From Locusta migratoria (Eukaryota; Arthropoda; Insecta; Orthoptera; Acrididae), in NCBI GenBank assembly GCA_026315105.1, contig CM048751.1:342782649-342846648 (forward strand): a stretch of 64,000 bases of DNA. Direction: 5' to 3'. A model generated the notes under the pieces. That model saw only the letters and a list, made by a program, of their open reading frames with translations, made no database searches and was not told where the DNA came from. Every line of letters begins with the position of its first letter. The stretch's first letter is position 1. Shown piece after piece: positions 55,043 through 64,000 of the stretch. The position numbers and the translations under genes were made by a program.

Positions 55043-56271
55043 TCCTCCAATGGAACTGTGGCGGCTTCTTCCGCCATCTGCCAGAATTGCAGAAATTGTT
55101 GTGCTGCTTCGCAGCATTTTGTGTAGCCCTGCAGGAAACCTGGTTTCCTGCTCAAAGGACCCCAGCCCTTCATGGCTATCGGGGCTATTACAAAAACCGT
55201 ACCATGTATGACAGGGTCTCTGGAGGTGTATGCATCTATGTCCTTGCCACTGTCCCCAGTGCCGCTGTCCCTCTCCACATGACTCTTGAGGCGGTGGCTG
55301 TTCGCATCTGTGCTACGCAAGAACTGACGATCTGTTCTCTTTACCTTCCTCCAGACGAGATGGTATCGTTTACTGACCTTGCTGCCCTGGTGGCACAACT
55401 TCCCCCTCCATTTCTGCTTCTGGGGGACTTCAATGACCACCATCACTTGTGGGGTGGAGCGCAGACAACAGGCCGCGGTAGGCACATAGAGACGCTTTTA
55501 TCACAGCGCAACATCTGCCTGCTAAACACTGGTGCACCCACGCATTTTTGCATGGCTCGAGGCATGTATTCCACGATTGATCTCTCTGTTTGTACACCGA
55601 GCCTGCTCCCGCAATTCCAGTGGAGCGTCCATGATGACCTTTGCAACAGCGACCATTTTCCTGTTCTCTTGACGCTCCTTGATTTTCACCCTGTGGGCTG
55701 CCCATCTCGATGGTCTCTCAGTAGAGCTGATTGGAACCAATTCACCTCAGCTGCTACGGTTCCCGTTCCACTGCCAGCCGACTTGGACATTGTGGTTCAC
55801 CAGGTCACCAGTTCGATAGTTTCAGCTGCTGAGGCAACCATTCCTACCACGTCTGGCTCCCCACGGCGTAAGTCTGTGCCCTGGTGGACACCAGAAATCG
55901 CTGAGGCCATCCAGGATCGTCGTCGGGCGCTCCAGCACCATCGTCGATACCCCACTGTAGAAAACCTTATAGTTTTTAAATGGCTCCGGGCCCGGGCTCG
56001 ACAGCTCATCCAGCAGAGTAAACGGGACTGTTGGGAGACGTATGTCGCCAGCATCAGCCGTTGCGCCTCAGCATCTCGGGTGTGGTCCCAGGTTAGGCGC
56101 CTATTTGGGTACCGTCCACCAGCAGCGATTCCCAACCTACACATCCAGGGTACCCTATGCACCGACCCGACTTCCATCGCAGAATACATGGCCGAGCATT
56201 ATGATCACACCTCTGCAACATGCGAATACAGTGTGGACTTCCGTGCACTGAAGGAGCGTGTTGAACAGTGA
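55015..56271 (+). CDS. LINE C ORF2, endonuclease part (418-residue open frame)
   Basis: Apurinic endonuclease with all expected motifs: MILQWNCGGFF, ALQETWFPAQRTPALHGYRG, LLLGDFNDHHHLWGG (here Asn-Asp-His in place of the usual Asn-Ala-His) and NSDHFPVL. A linker (VPWWTPEIAEAIQDRRRALQ) follows. The frame stops at 56271 just before the reverse transcriptase. The likely functional start is the ATG at 55039, which overlaps the ORF1 stop; 55015 is only the first Met in frame. Confidence 0.88.
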   Translation: MSQQPGGSMILQWNCGGFFRHLPELQKLLCCFAAFCVALQETWFPAQRTPALHGYRGYYKNRTMYDRVSGGVCIYVLATVPSAAVPLHMTLEAVAVRICATQELTICSLYLPPDEMVSFTDLAALVAQLPPPFLLLGDFNDHHHLWGGAQTTGRGRHIETLLSQRNICLLNTGAPTHFCMARGMYSTIDLSVCTPSLLPQFQWSVHDDLCNSDHFPVLLTLLDFHPVGCPSRWSLSRADWNQFTSAATVPVPLPADLDIVVHQVTSSIVSAAEATIPTTSGSPRRKSVPWWTPEIAEAIQDRRRALQHHRRYPTVENLIVFKWLRARARQLIQQSKRDCWETYVASISRCASASRVWSQVRRLFGYRPPAAIPNLHIQGTLCTDPTSIAEYMAEHYDHTSATCEYSVDFRALKERVEQ

Positions 56272-57672
56272 CGGCTGTCCTTTCACACGTGTCGAGTCGA
56301 ATTGTACAACTCCGCTTTCAGTGAATGGGAATTCGAAACTGCCCTTGCCACATACCTCTCCAGGACTGGACAGAATCCACAGCCAGTTCATCCGGCACCT
56401 TTCCGTGGAGTTTCAACACCAGCTTCTCGCCCTGTTTAACCGTTTATGGGTGGAGGGGGCTTTTCCGTCACAATGGCGAGAAAGCATCATTATTCTGGTG
56501 ATCAAACCTGGTGCTGATCCACAGGTGGCTGATAGTTACCGCCCAATCAGCCTCACCAACGTTCTGTGCAAGCTATTCGAACGTATGGTGAGCCAGCGGC
56601 TTATGTGGATCCTTGAACACCGGGGTCTGTTATCCCCACGTCAAGGGGGTTTCTGCCAAGGCCGTTCCACTGTTGACAACTTAGTGGCTGTGGAGTCCGC
56701 CATTCGTACGGCATTTAGCAGGCGTGAGCACCTTGTTGCCGTCTTTTTTGACCTCAGAAAGGCTTACGATACCACTTGGCACCACCACATTCTGGCTACA
56801 CTGCACGGTTGGGGATTGTGGAGTCCGCTTCCACTTTTTATTCAGAACTTTCTTTCTTACCGGTCTTTTCGAGTACGGGTTGGTACTTCCCTCAGCTCCT
56901 CTCGTGTCCAGGAGAATGGTGTCCCACAGGGCTCTGTCCTTAGTGTACCCCTCTTTTGAATTGCTATAATGGACTTGCTGAGGCAGGGTCTTTGGTTTCT
57001 TCCTCCTTGTTCACCGATGACTTCTGCTTATACTTCAGCTCAGCTAGCATGGGGGTAGCTGAAAGGCGTCTACAGGGAGCCATTCGAAAGGCGCACTCGG
57101 GAGCTTCAACCCATGGATTCCAGTTTTCTCCATCGAAAACCCGGGTTCTGCACTTCTGCCGCTGTCAAGCTGTCCATTTGGACCCAGAGCTATATTTATA
57201 TGATGAATTTCTTTGTGTCGAAGAGACTCACCGATTTCTTGGCATGCTGTTCGACAGCCGACTCACTTGGGTGCCCCATCTTTGCCATCTCAAGCAGAAG
57301 TGCATGCGGTACCTCAATATTCTACGCTGCCTCAGCCACACTAGTTGGGGAGCCACTCGTACGAGTCTTTTGCAGCTCTACAGGGCGCTGATTCAATCGC
57401 GTTTAGATTACGGGAGCTTTGTGTATGGTTCAGCAGCCCCATCTGCATTGCAGGTCTTGGACCCAGTACTCCACAGTGGCGTCCGTTTAGCAACAGGCGC
57501 CTTTCGGACAAGACCAGTGGCAAGCCTACTAGCTGAAGCTGGAGTCCTTCCCCTGCGATTTCGCCAGCAGCAGCTGTTATCCTCCTATGCCGCCCATGTT
57601 CATGCAATAGCGCACCATCCGAATCGCAGGCTTCTTTTTCCAGCTGCTACACTTCCATCTCCACGACAGTGA
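56258..57672 (+). pseudogene. LINE C ORF2, reverse transcriptase part
   Basis: Two frames. 56258-56959 has SYRPISLTNVLCKLFERMVS, QGGFCQGRSTVDNLVAVESA, VAVFFDLRKAYDTTWHHHIL and ENGVPQGSVLSVPLF, then a stop. 56956-57672 has FTDDFCLYFSSASMGVAERR, where the catalytic centre is FTDD in place of FADD, then HGFQFSPSKTRVLHFC and RLDYGSFVYGSAAPSALQVL. A short stretch near 56320-56360 is altered relative to copy A. Not functional. Confidence 0.87.
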
Positions 57673-57900
57673 CCGAGGTCAGGTCTTCCGATTGCGGTCC
57701 GTGTTCATTCCGTCCTGTCATCTCTTGAGTCCCTTCCTATCCCTCCTGCTTTTCACTAACCTTACTGCATCGCTCCTTGGTCACTTTCACGTCCACAGCT
57801 TCAGCTGGACTTGGTGCATGTCTCGAAAGCCTCTGTAGCGCCACTGAGTCTCCGTTGCCAGTTTCAGGCAGTTTTATAGTCGTTCTGTGGTGCGGAAGTC

Positions 57901-58692
57901 GTGTACACAGATGGTTCTGTGGTCGACGACCGTACTGGCTATGCATACGTCCATGGTGAGCTTACCGAACAGCATTCACTGCCCTGTGGAAGTAGCGTGT
58001 TCACTGCGGAACTGGTTGCCATCTATCAGGCACTTGAACATCTCCCTAGGGAGTCTCTGGTCATCTGTTCTGACTCCCTTAGTGGTTTGCGAGCCCTCGC
58101 CAAATGTTTCTCGAAACACCCTTTGGTGCAATCAGTACAGGAGTCTGCTTCCAGGCTTGTTCGGTCTGGTCGCTCGGTGGTCTTTGTTTGGACCCCAGGC
58201 CACATCGGCATTCCTGGAAATGAACGTGTGGATCAGCTGGCTAAGCAGGCTACTTCCTCCAGTCCATTGGCTATTGGTCTTCCAGAGAGCGATCTCCGAC
58301 TGGAGTTCCATCAGAAGATCCATAGCCTGTGGGATTACGAGTGGGCTAACTCTGCTCACCCCAACAAGCTTCGTGCAGTGAAGCTCTCTACAGTCGCATG
58401 GAAGTTCTCACTGCAGTCGTCTCGTAGGGAATCTGTTGTTCTCTGTCGCCTACGAATCGGCCACACATGGCTGACGCATGGACACCTTCTTCGGCGGGAG
58501 GACGCACCACAGTGTGACTGTGGCGCCCCCTTGACAGTGGTCCACATTCTGGTGGATTGTCCACTTTTAGTTGCCTTGCGACAATCTTTTAATTTGCCAG
58601 TTGTGCTTTCTTTTATGCTAGGAGATAATGCTGCTATGGTTGAACGTGTTTTAAATTTTATTCGCGCAGCTGGTTTTTATCATGTGATTTAA
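57901..58692 (+). pseudogene. LINE C ORF2, RNase H and Cys/His tail
   Basis: 263 open codons containing YTDGS (Asp4), TAEL (Glu37), CSDS (Asp58) and RVDQLAKQA (Asp111), all four catalytic positions, with VWTPGHIGIPGN before the last. The tail CDCGAPLTVVHILVDC is intact, and the C-terminal VLNFIRAAGFYHVI ends at a TAA. A stop just upstream (around 57880) separates it from the reverse transcriptase. Confidence 0.88.
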
Positions 58693-58823
58693 TGGTGGTG
58701 TGTTTTCTTCTTCGTTTTTACTTGTATCCTTTCCCCATATATACCAATGATTTATACTCTTTGACCTGTTAATGCATTTCCTTAGGAACACCTAACACAC
58801 TGTTTTATCTCTCAGAATGGAAC

Positions 58824-58879
58824 AAGGGACTGATAACCATTGCTGTTTAGTCCCTTCAAAAATCCAACAACAACAACAA
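58824..58879 (+). other. LINE C 3' terminal hairpin and tail
   Basis: AAGGGACT (58824-58831) pairs with AGTCCCTT (58849-58856); then AACAACAACAACAA-like tail. Same structure as the end of copy B. Confidence 0.85.
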
Positions 58880-60480
58880 CTAGCCTTGTACAACGAGAAT
58901 GCAGAAACTGAACTTCACACAGAAGGACGTGGTTATGGTGCTGAAAAGGTGATAGCCTATGCATCAAGAGTACTCTCAAAGTCTGAGATAAACTACTCTA
59001 CAACTGAGAAAGAATGTCTCGCAGTTATCTGGGCTATCAACAAGTTCCAGCCGTATTTATTCAGCAAACCATTCACCATCATGACAGACCACCATTCTTT
59101 GTGTTGGCTGACTACCTTGAAGGATCCATCTGGTCAACTAGCAAGATGGGCACTAAGACTCCAAGAGTACGACGTCAGAATGGTATTCAAGAATGGCCGC
59201 AAACACAAGGAGCCGACTGCCTTTCGAGGAATCCATTAGTGGAACACAAGAGCACGAATGAAATCTCAGCCTTCACTGAATTCTGTGATGTTACCGCTGA
59301 ACAGTGGGACTATCTAGCACTATTAAAAACCGTAGAGGCCTTGGAGAAAGGAGAAGCAACCAATGGTGAGTACCAGTTTATAAACGGCACATTACATAAG
59401 AGCAACTACGATCCACTGGCCCCCAAATGGGTACAGGTTGTTCCAGCTCACCTCCAGCCAGCTATTCTCAAGTATTTCTTCATGCTCCAATAGCCAGTCA
59501 TCTGGGATTCGTGAAAATCCTGGACAGAATCGAATGCAGGTATTACTGGAAAGGTCTCTACCAATCTGTCAAGCACTATGTGAGTCACTTTACAGAGTGC
59601 CAGCGACGGAAGCATGTGCCGCAATTACCTCCAGGGCATCTCATACCAATTCCACCTGTAGCAGCTTCATTCCACTGAGTTGGAATCAATCTTTTAGGGA
59701 GGTTCCCGAATTCGACAACCAGTAACCATTGGATAATAGTCTGCACTGACTACCTCACATGCTATGCTGTCACCAAACCTATGCCGACTACAGAAGCTCC
59801 AGAGATCACAAAATTCCTTGTAGAAGACATTATTTTGAAACATGGAGCACCATGTGTGATGATATCTGATCGTGGAAAAGTATTCCAGTCAAAACAAGTA
59901 TCAGAGGTAATTTCATGTTGCAACATTGTCCACAGAATGACAACTGCATACCATCTTTAGACAAATGGTCCTACAGAACGTTTTAACAAGACATTAGCAG
60001 ATTTGCTGTCTATGTATGTCGATGTTGAGCAGAAGGATTGGGATGCAATACTGGCAGTCATGACATTTGCTTACAGTACTGCAAGACAAGACACCACAGG
60101 CTTCATGCCATTTTTTCCTGCTCCATGGCCGTGAATCTGAAATGGCAATGGATACGCTGTTCCCGTTCCAACTGGATGACACTCAGGATGAGTATGTGAA
60201 ACAGCTCATCACCAGGGTCAATGAATCAAGATAGCTGGCTTGCATATGGACACTGGACGCTCAGGAGAAGGACCGTCAGCAGTATAACAACAAGCACCGA
60301 ACTGTTGTGTACAGCCCAGGAGATCTAGTATGGATTTTTACCCCTGTACGGAAAGTTGGAGTACCAGAAAAGTTATCGAGACGATACTTTTGTCTGTATC
60401 GTGTCATATGCTGCCTGTCAAATGAAGTTGAGGATTGTGAGCCATCGTCGAAATGACAAAAACGAAGAGACATTGGTCAC
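58880..60480 (+). pseudogene. Gypsy pol relic, part 2: RNase H and integrase
   Basis: RNase H resumes at LALYNENAETELHT, lacks the usual Asp-Ala-Ser block (a small deletion), and continues VIAYASRVLSKSEINYSTTE, KECLAVIWAINKFQPYLF and MTDHHSLCWL. Integrase follows: the zinc-binding region (59480-59640) reads ASHLGFVKILDRI... HFTECQRRK, where the first Cys of the pair is Phe. The catalytic core has CTDYLTCYAVTKP (first Asp, ~59740), ISDRGKVFQSKQV (second Asp, ~59865) and TERFNKTLADLL (Glu, ~59975). A C-terminal LVWIFTPVRKVGVPEKLSRR lies near 60330. Several stops. Confidence 0.87.
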
Positions 60481-60680
60481 GTCCTCCGCATGAAGCCTTA
60501 CTACTATCCTGAAGAGCAGAGAGGCAAACATGGCTTCTTGTTCAAGAACTTTAAGGCCGGTAATAGTGCAGAAGGGAAGGATTCTCCAGAACTCCCATAC
60601 AGAGGTCCCATGGCAAGATCAACAGCCAGGACATTGCAGCAGGCTCCAAAGGGAACCTAACTGCGGGTCGCTGTTCTTTC

Positions 60681-60694
60681 AGGAGAGGGAGCAA
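60681..60694 (+). other. Polypurine tract before the 3' LTR
   Basis: AGGAGAGGGAGCAA directly before the 3' LTR, the usual plus-strand primer position. Confidence 0.7.
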
Positions 60695-61033
60695 TACCGT
60701 GAGACTCCAAGTTAACCAACTGCCGGCATGGCGCAATGGATAGCATCACTGATTGCGGTGTTGAAGGTCATCGGTTCAATTCCGTCCACCAGCAAAAATG
60801 TATTTCTTTGTATTTGTCATTTCCAGAATGTTCTACATATTTCTTATGTTCACTTGTAATTTCTACTTGTTTCTTTTTTAACCGTTCTTCTAATTTATGG
60901 TACATTCTGCCTGAGAGGAAGTTAGTGCTGTGTGTATGTTAAGTTTGCAATAAACCTGCTTTCAGTATAAGTGCTATGTTCAGTTGACAACCCTGCCTTC
61001 GAAGTTCAAGCCTACTTTCATTTCAATGTGACA
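60695..61033 (+). repeat. Gypsy 3' LTR (339 bp, lacks the TATA segment)
   Basis: Aligns end to end with the 5' LTR except for a ~26-bp gap at about 60910 that removes the GTATAAATAG segment. Ends AATGTGACA, then ATAT. The tRNA-like segment is at 60721-60794. Confidence 0.9.
60721..60794 (+). other. tRNA-Arg-like segment inside the 3' LTR
   Basis: A-box-like TGGCGCAATGGATAGC, B-box-like GGTTCAATTCC, acceptor-like TGCCGG/CCAGCA. Counterpart of 50212-50285. Confidence 0.75.
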
Positions 61034-61830
61034 ATATCATTCTGAAAACTAAACAGAGAGGAGCGAATAGCCCTACATTTTACAGGTAAAAATTCTTGTG
61101 GAATCTCGTTTGTCTTTTTTCAACGTGCCGGTGCATGTTAGTCTCTTTTTCAACAGGCAGTTGGCTAAGGAATAGCTAGTGTACCAATTATCCAATGTGA
61201 CGTTTCTTCATGAGCCTTCAATGTGAGTAATAATAAGTCTTCCTACAATATCACAGGGAGAATTAGAAACATTGTATGGTCCTTTAGGTTGTTTTCAACA
61301 ATAAAATTCCATATTACTAGTCAAGAGTGTTTTAGCATCTGCTAAAACAAAAATCTTTCTGTCGTACTTTGATGGTTTCTTTGGAATATACTGAACAAAA
61401 CAACATCAATCCCAGAAAGCTCGCAACTTTTCATTTACTGTCACAAATTGTCCTACACTGTAAACGTTCTTGCAGTTTGCCACAAAGTCATCTAATACTT
61501 GCCTTATTGCAGCAAGCTTATCATTTACTCTACTGAACTTGTCTTGTACTCTTATCGTAAAAACGGATACATAAAAAAGGAACAAAAGTCTTCTGCAGCT
61601 CATCACAGCTATCGTAATTTCCATACCAGTACCATCTGCTGTCCACAGTTCACTGATATTTGTGTGATTTGTCAAACCCACTATTTCACACCTTGTAGTT
61701 TCCTTAGTGCCTCTTTCTCTGGAATACGGTATACATTCTTTCTTATACTAAATGTATATGTCCATGAATTTTACAATTTCATCTATCACTTCCAGCATAT
61801 GTATTGTACATAAGCCTCTTTTTCACTTGT
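61034..61830 (-). pseudogene. piggyBac-type transposase relic, host of the gypsy element
   Basis: Minus-strand reading from about 61700: SELWTADGTGMEITIAVMSC, then DKLAAIRQVLDDFVANCKNV, FVTVNEKLRAFWD and FVQYIPKKPSKYDRKIFVLA, then LLTSNMEFYC, QPKGPYNVSNSPCDIVGRLI and RNVTLDNWYTSYSLANCLLK. These follow the order of the piggyBac transposase core (DKLAPIR, NCQ..Y.PGE, KPAKYGIK, DNWFTS). A few stops interrupt. The reading reaches the gypsy target duplication at 61034 and seems to go on at 50181. Both ends of the transposon are unknown. Confidence 0.8.
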
Positions 61831-62346
61831 GACCCCCCTGGCAACTCGTAGGTCCAGGGAATATTTTCACAATGTTGTTCTTTGCTTTTGAAATCACATT
61901 ATGACACATTTCATTGCATTTACAGGTTTTGTTCCTCCTAATAAAGATACCAGTGGAGTAAGGGTGGCGCCAAGGGTGGGCCAGGGTGCGCCTGAGCCCA
62001 CCCAAAATTTTCTTGGCCCACCCAAAACAAGTCACGCAAATTTCAGAATCAAAGTCAAATTTTATACTACAAAATTAAGTAACTAGTTAAAGACAGATAT
62101 GATAATCTACTCTATTAATTTGTTCTATAATGAAACCGTTAAATAAGACAAACACATTTGAAGCGAATCTTATGACAAGGAAGTTAAAACGCAATTATCG
62201 ATTGATCCACACAAGAAACGAGCTAGTCGACCGATATACTGAATATATGGTTCTTTCCTGTTTCTGTTTGCTATTTAGCATTTGCGCAGGAACGGTAAAC
62301 AATAAAAGCATACCTGATATTGTGTTCAGTGTGAATTTGTGTGAAT

Positions 62347-62352
<6 letters not shown>

Positions 62353-62401
<49 letters not shown>
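62353..62401. repeat. Homopolymer of 49 T
   Basis: Uninterrupted T run inside the hAT element, about 20 nt upstream of the transposase ATG. Confidence 0.9.
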
Positions 62402-62403
<2 letters not shown>

Positions 62404-62422
62404 CGAAAGTGAATGTAGTATC

Positions 62423-64000
62423 ATGGCAAAACAGCCTAGCATATCAGACTACTTCGGTCGGCAACAAAAAATATTAAATCAAATGAGGAAATTACAACCT
62501 CTCCGTGTGTAAGTGCAGAAACTGCGGGTGTTAGTGAAGTGGAAGAAATTGTGTTTGTTGATGATGAAATGGACGTAGAGAGAGGATTAAAACAGATGGA
62601 AACTGAAAATCTCTGTGAAAATAAAGGTAAAGATTTGTGTTCTATTCCAAGCAGTAGCAGCAGCCACAGCAGCAGCAGTGCTAATCCATTTGCTTTAGTG
62701 TGCGATATATATACGAAAGCTACTGATGGACCAAAACAACCTCTCTTAAAGCATTTTCCTTTTTGTGTATTTGGAGACAGAAAAAGAAATTTCCAGCCAT
62801 GTTGGTACAAAATTCATTCATGGCTGTAATATGGTATTTTAAATGATGCTGCATTTTGTTTTGTCTGTCGATTTTTCCGTCCCCAAACTCAAGGTACAAA
62901 GACCGAATTTATTAGTTTTGTAAGTGAGGGTTTCACTAATTGGAAAAGAGCAACAGAGTCTAATTCCAGCTTTAAACAGCACGAGAATACTTTCACACAA
63001 AAAAGCACTGTAGTGGCTTGGGAGTCTTTTAAAAATTTGAAAAGTATGTTCGGAGAGAATGCATGTCTCTGCTCTGCTAGACGAAACATGCTTTGGAAGT
63101 GCAAGAAAACAGAGGATACATAGAAACTATTGCAGATGTACTTCGGTACACAGCTCTTCAAGGAATAGCTCAAAGAGATCATGATGAATCGAAAGATAGT
63201 GCAAATAAGGGAAATTTTTTAGAGTTAATGGAACTTATAGGGGAAAAAATCCAAGTGTTAGGAAAAAACTTGAATCTTAAAGGTAAAAATATACACGTCA
63301 TGATATACAAAACGAAATTTTTAGCACCATGAGCAATATCATGCTAGAAAATATCTCAGATGAAGTGAAAGAAGCCCAATATTTCGCTCTAATGGTTGAT
63401 GACTCCAAAGATTGTTCAAAAACTGAGCAACTATCAATTGTCATCCAGTACTAGTTAGATGGTAACATATATGAAAGGTTTCTGGGCTTTGAACCTGCAA
63501 AAAAATTGGATGCTTCTTCTTTGTTATTCTGCATTAAAAAGAAACAAGCCAACTGTGGAGTTAATCTAAGTTACTGTGTTGCGCAGACATATGATGGAGC
63601 TGCAGTTATGAGTGGTTCTTGTGCATATGTTCAAGCTCTTTTAAGCAGGGAAGTTCCACAAGCCATCTACACACACTGTATGAATCATAAGTTAAATCTT
63701 GTCATAGTAGCAAAATGTAGAGGTATCAAGACAGCTACAGATTATGACACTGCAGACACTGTTTTTATGAGTGGGTTGGTAGTACATCAAATGTTTATTG
63801 ACACACAAATAAAAATGAAGATACGCAAAGTGGAATTAAAAAAGTTAAGTGACACTAGATGGGCACGTCAGTATTCTTCATGTTTGGCTGTGAAGAAGAC
63901 AATTGAAGCTCTCATTGTAACTCTCGTAAACATTCAGGCAGAAAATTCAGAAGGAGCTGCAGAGGCATCAGGATTTATTGCAAAGTTAAACTTCACTTTT
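62423..64000 (+). pseudogene. hAT transposase (ZMYM1-like/DUF4371 type), broken and partial
   Basis: Start ATG 62423 gives MAKQPSISDYFGRQQK. After a shift, the frame 62539-62829 has HFPFCVFGDRKRNFQPCWYK and then, past a stop, AAFCFVCRFFRP, the TTF-type zinc-binding N-terminus. Downstream frames have FTNWKRATE, EYFALMVDDSKDCSKTEQL-like text near 63385 (first catalytic Asp), VAQTYDGAAVMSG near 63580 (second catalytic Asp, in the CxxYDGA motif), and THCMNHKLNLV near 63675. LSDTRWARQ near 63850 is the usual block before the dimerisation domain. At least three frame breaks. The C-terminus is outside the window. Confidence 0.85.

Larger units (their letters stand above)
53690..58879 (+). mobile_element. 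LINE copy C: 5'-truncated, inserted in gypsy pol
   Basis: Same family as A and B. It begins inside ORF1 (LFFVENLEDKFGEVDGMSKM) and runs through ORF2 to the terminal hairpin (58824-58856) and an ACAACAACAACAA tail. A 12-bp duplication brackets it. Reverse transcriptase and RNase H are mostly legible with a handful of lesions, so it is clearly younger than the gypsy element. Confidence 0.93.
50186..61033 (+). mobile_element. Ty3/gypsy LTR retrotransposon, split by LINE C
   Basis: It has two LTRs in direct orientation, a primer-binding-site-like TGGTGGAGGTGCCGGG at 50557, gag, protease, reverse transcriptase, RNase H, integrase and a purine tract (60681-60692). Without LINE C (53690-58879) it is about 5.66 kb, normal for gypsy. 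The domain order PR-RT-RH-IN defines the Ty3/gypsy class. Every ORF is broken, and the two LTRs differ by roughly 12% plus one 26-bp deletion, so it is an old copy. It is inserted in a piggyBac relic. Confidence 0.92.
61951..64000 (+). mobile_element. hAT transposon, left part (runs off the window)
   Basis: The left end is at 61951, where CAGTGGAGTAAGGGTGGCGC matches the usual hAT terminal form (CAGTGGCGTAG-like). The preceding 8 bases (AAAGATAC) are a possible target duplication whose partner would lie past 64000. A T49 run (62353-62401) precedes the transposase. Confidence 0.75.

Noticed and set aside
50182..61037. Active, complete retrotransposon
   Set aside because: Gag, pol and both LTRs carry multiple stops, deletions and differences; integrase has lost a zinc-binding Cys.

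Overview
The window is repeat-rich animal DNA. It most resembles an insect with a large, transposon-filled genome. An orthopteran is a reasonable guess from the kinds of repeats, but that is inference from general knowledge and no search was run. Only one host gene is recognisable: CHMP1, an ESCRT-III subunit, on the + strand, with three coding exons at 16130-16374, 30844-31064 and 35079-35196. The exons join in frame (584 nt, 193 codons plus stop) and have consensus splice sites. The first few codons lie in an exon I could not place. CHMP1 introns 2 and 3 are filled with transposons.

Almost everything else is mobile DNA, mostly degenerate. Three copies of one APE-type LINE family that carries a terminal RNase H (called A, B and C here) account for much of it. 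A (1-5865, minus) is nearly complete and keeps a 1015-residue endonuclease/reverse transcriptase reading frame. B (17931-28883, plus) is full length but broken, and is bounded by a 9-bp target-site duplication. C (53690-58879, plus) is 5'-truncated, with a 12-bp duplication. A second RNase H LINE (D, 21226-27068) sits inside B.

Two three-level nests can be read directly. In CHMP1 intron 2, LINE D lies in LINE B, which lies in an older minus-strand LINE (I). At 50-62 kb, LINE C lies in a Ty3/gypsy LTR retrotransposon (50186-61033, 4-bp duplication), which lies in a piggyBac transposase relic. The gypsy LTRs carry a tRNA-Arg-like segment with A- and B-box motifs.

Other elements are a Penelope-like element with a GIY-YIG endonuclease and long inverted terminal arms (37103-39867), a mariner relic (17041-17425), a hAT element entering from the right edge (61951-64000), tRNA-derived and LINE-tail SINE copies, a 79-bp TTAA-flanked mini-element, a ~170-bp-period tandem repeat (46590-47470), at least six more LINE fragments, and many microsatellites and long homopolymers. 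I saw no rRNA, CRISPR, prokaryotic operon or intact functional tRNA gene.
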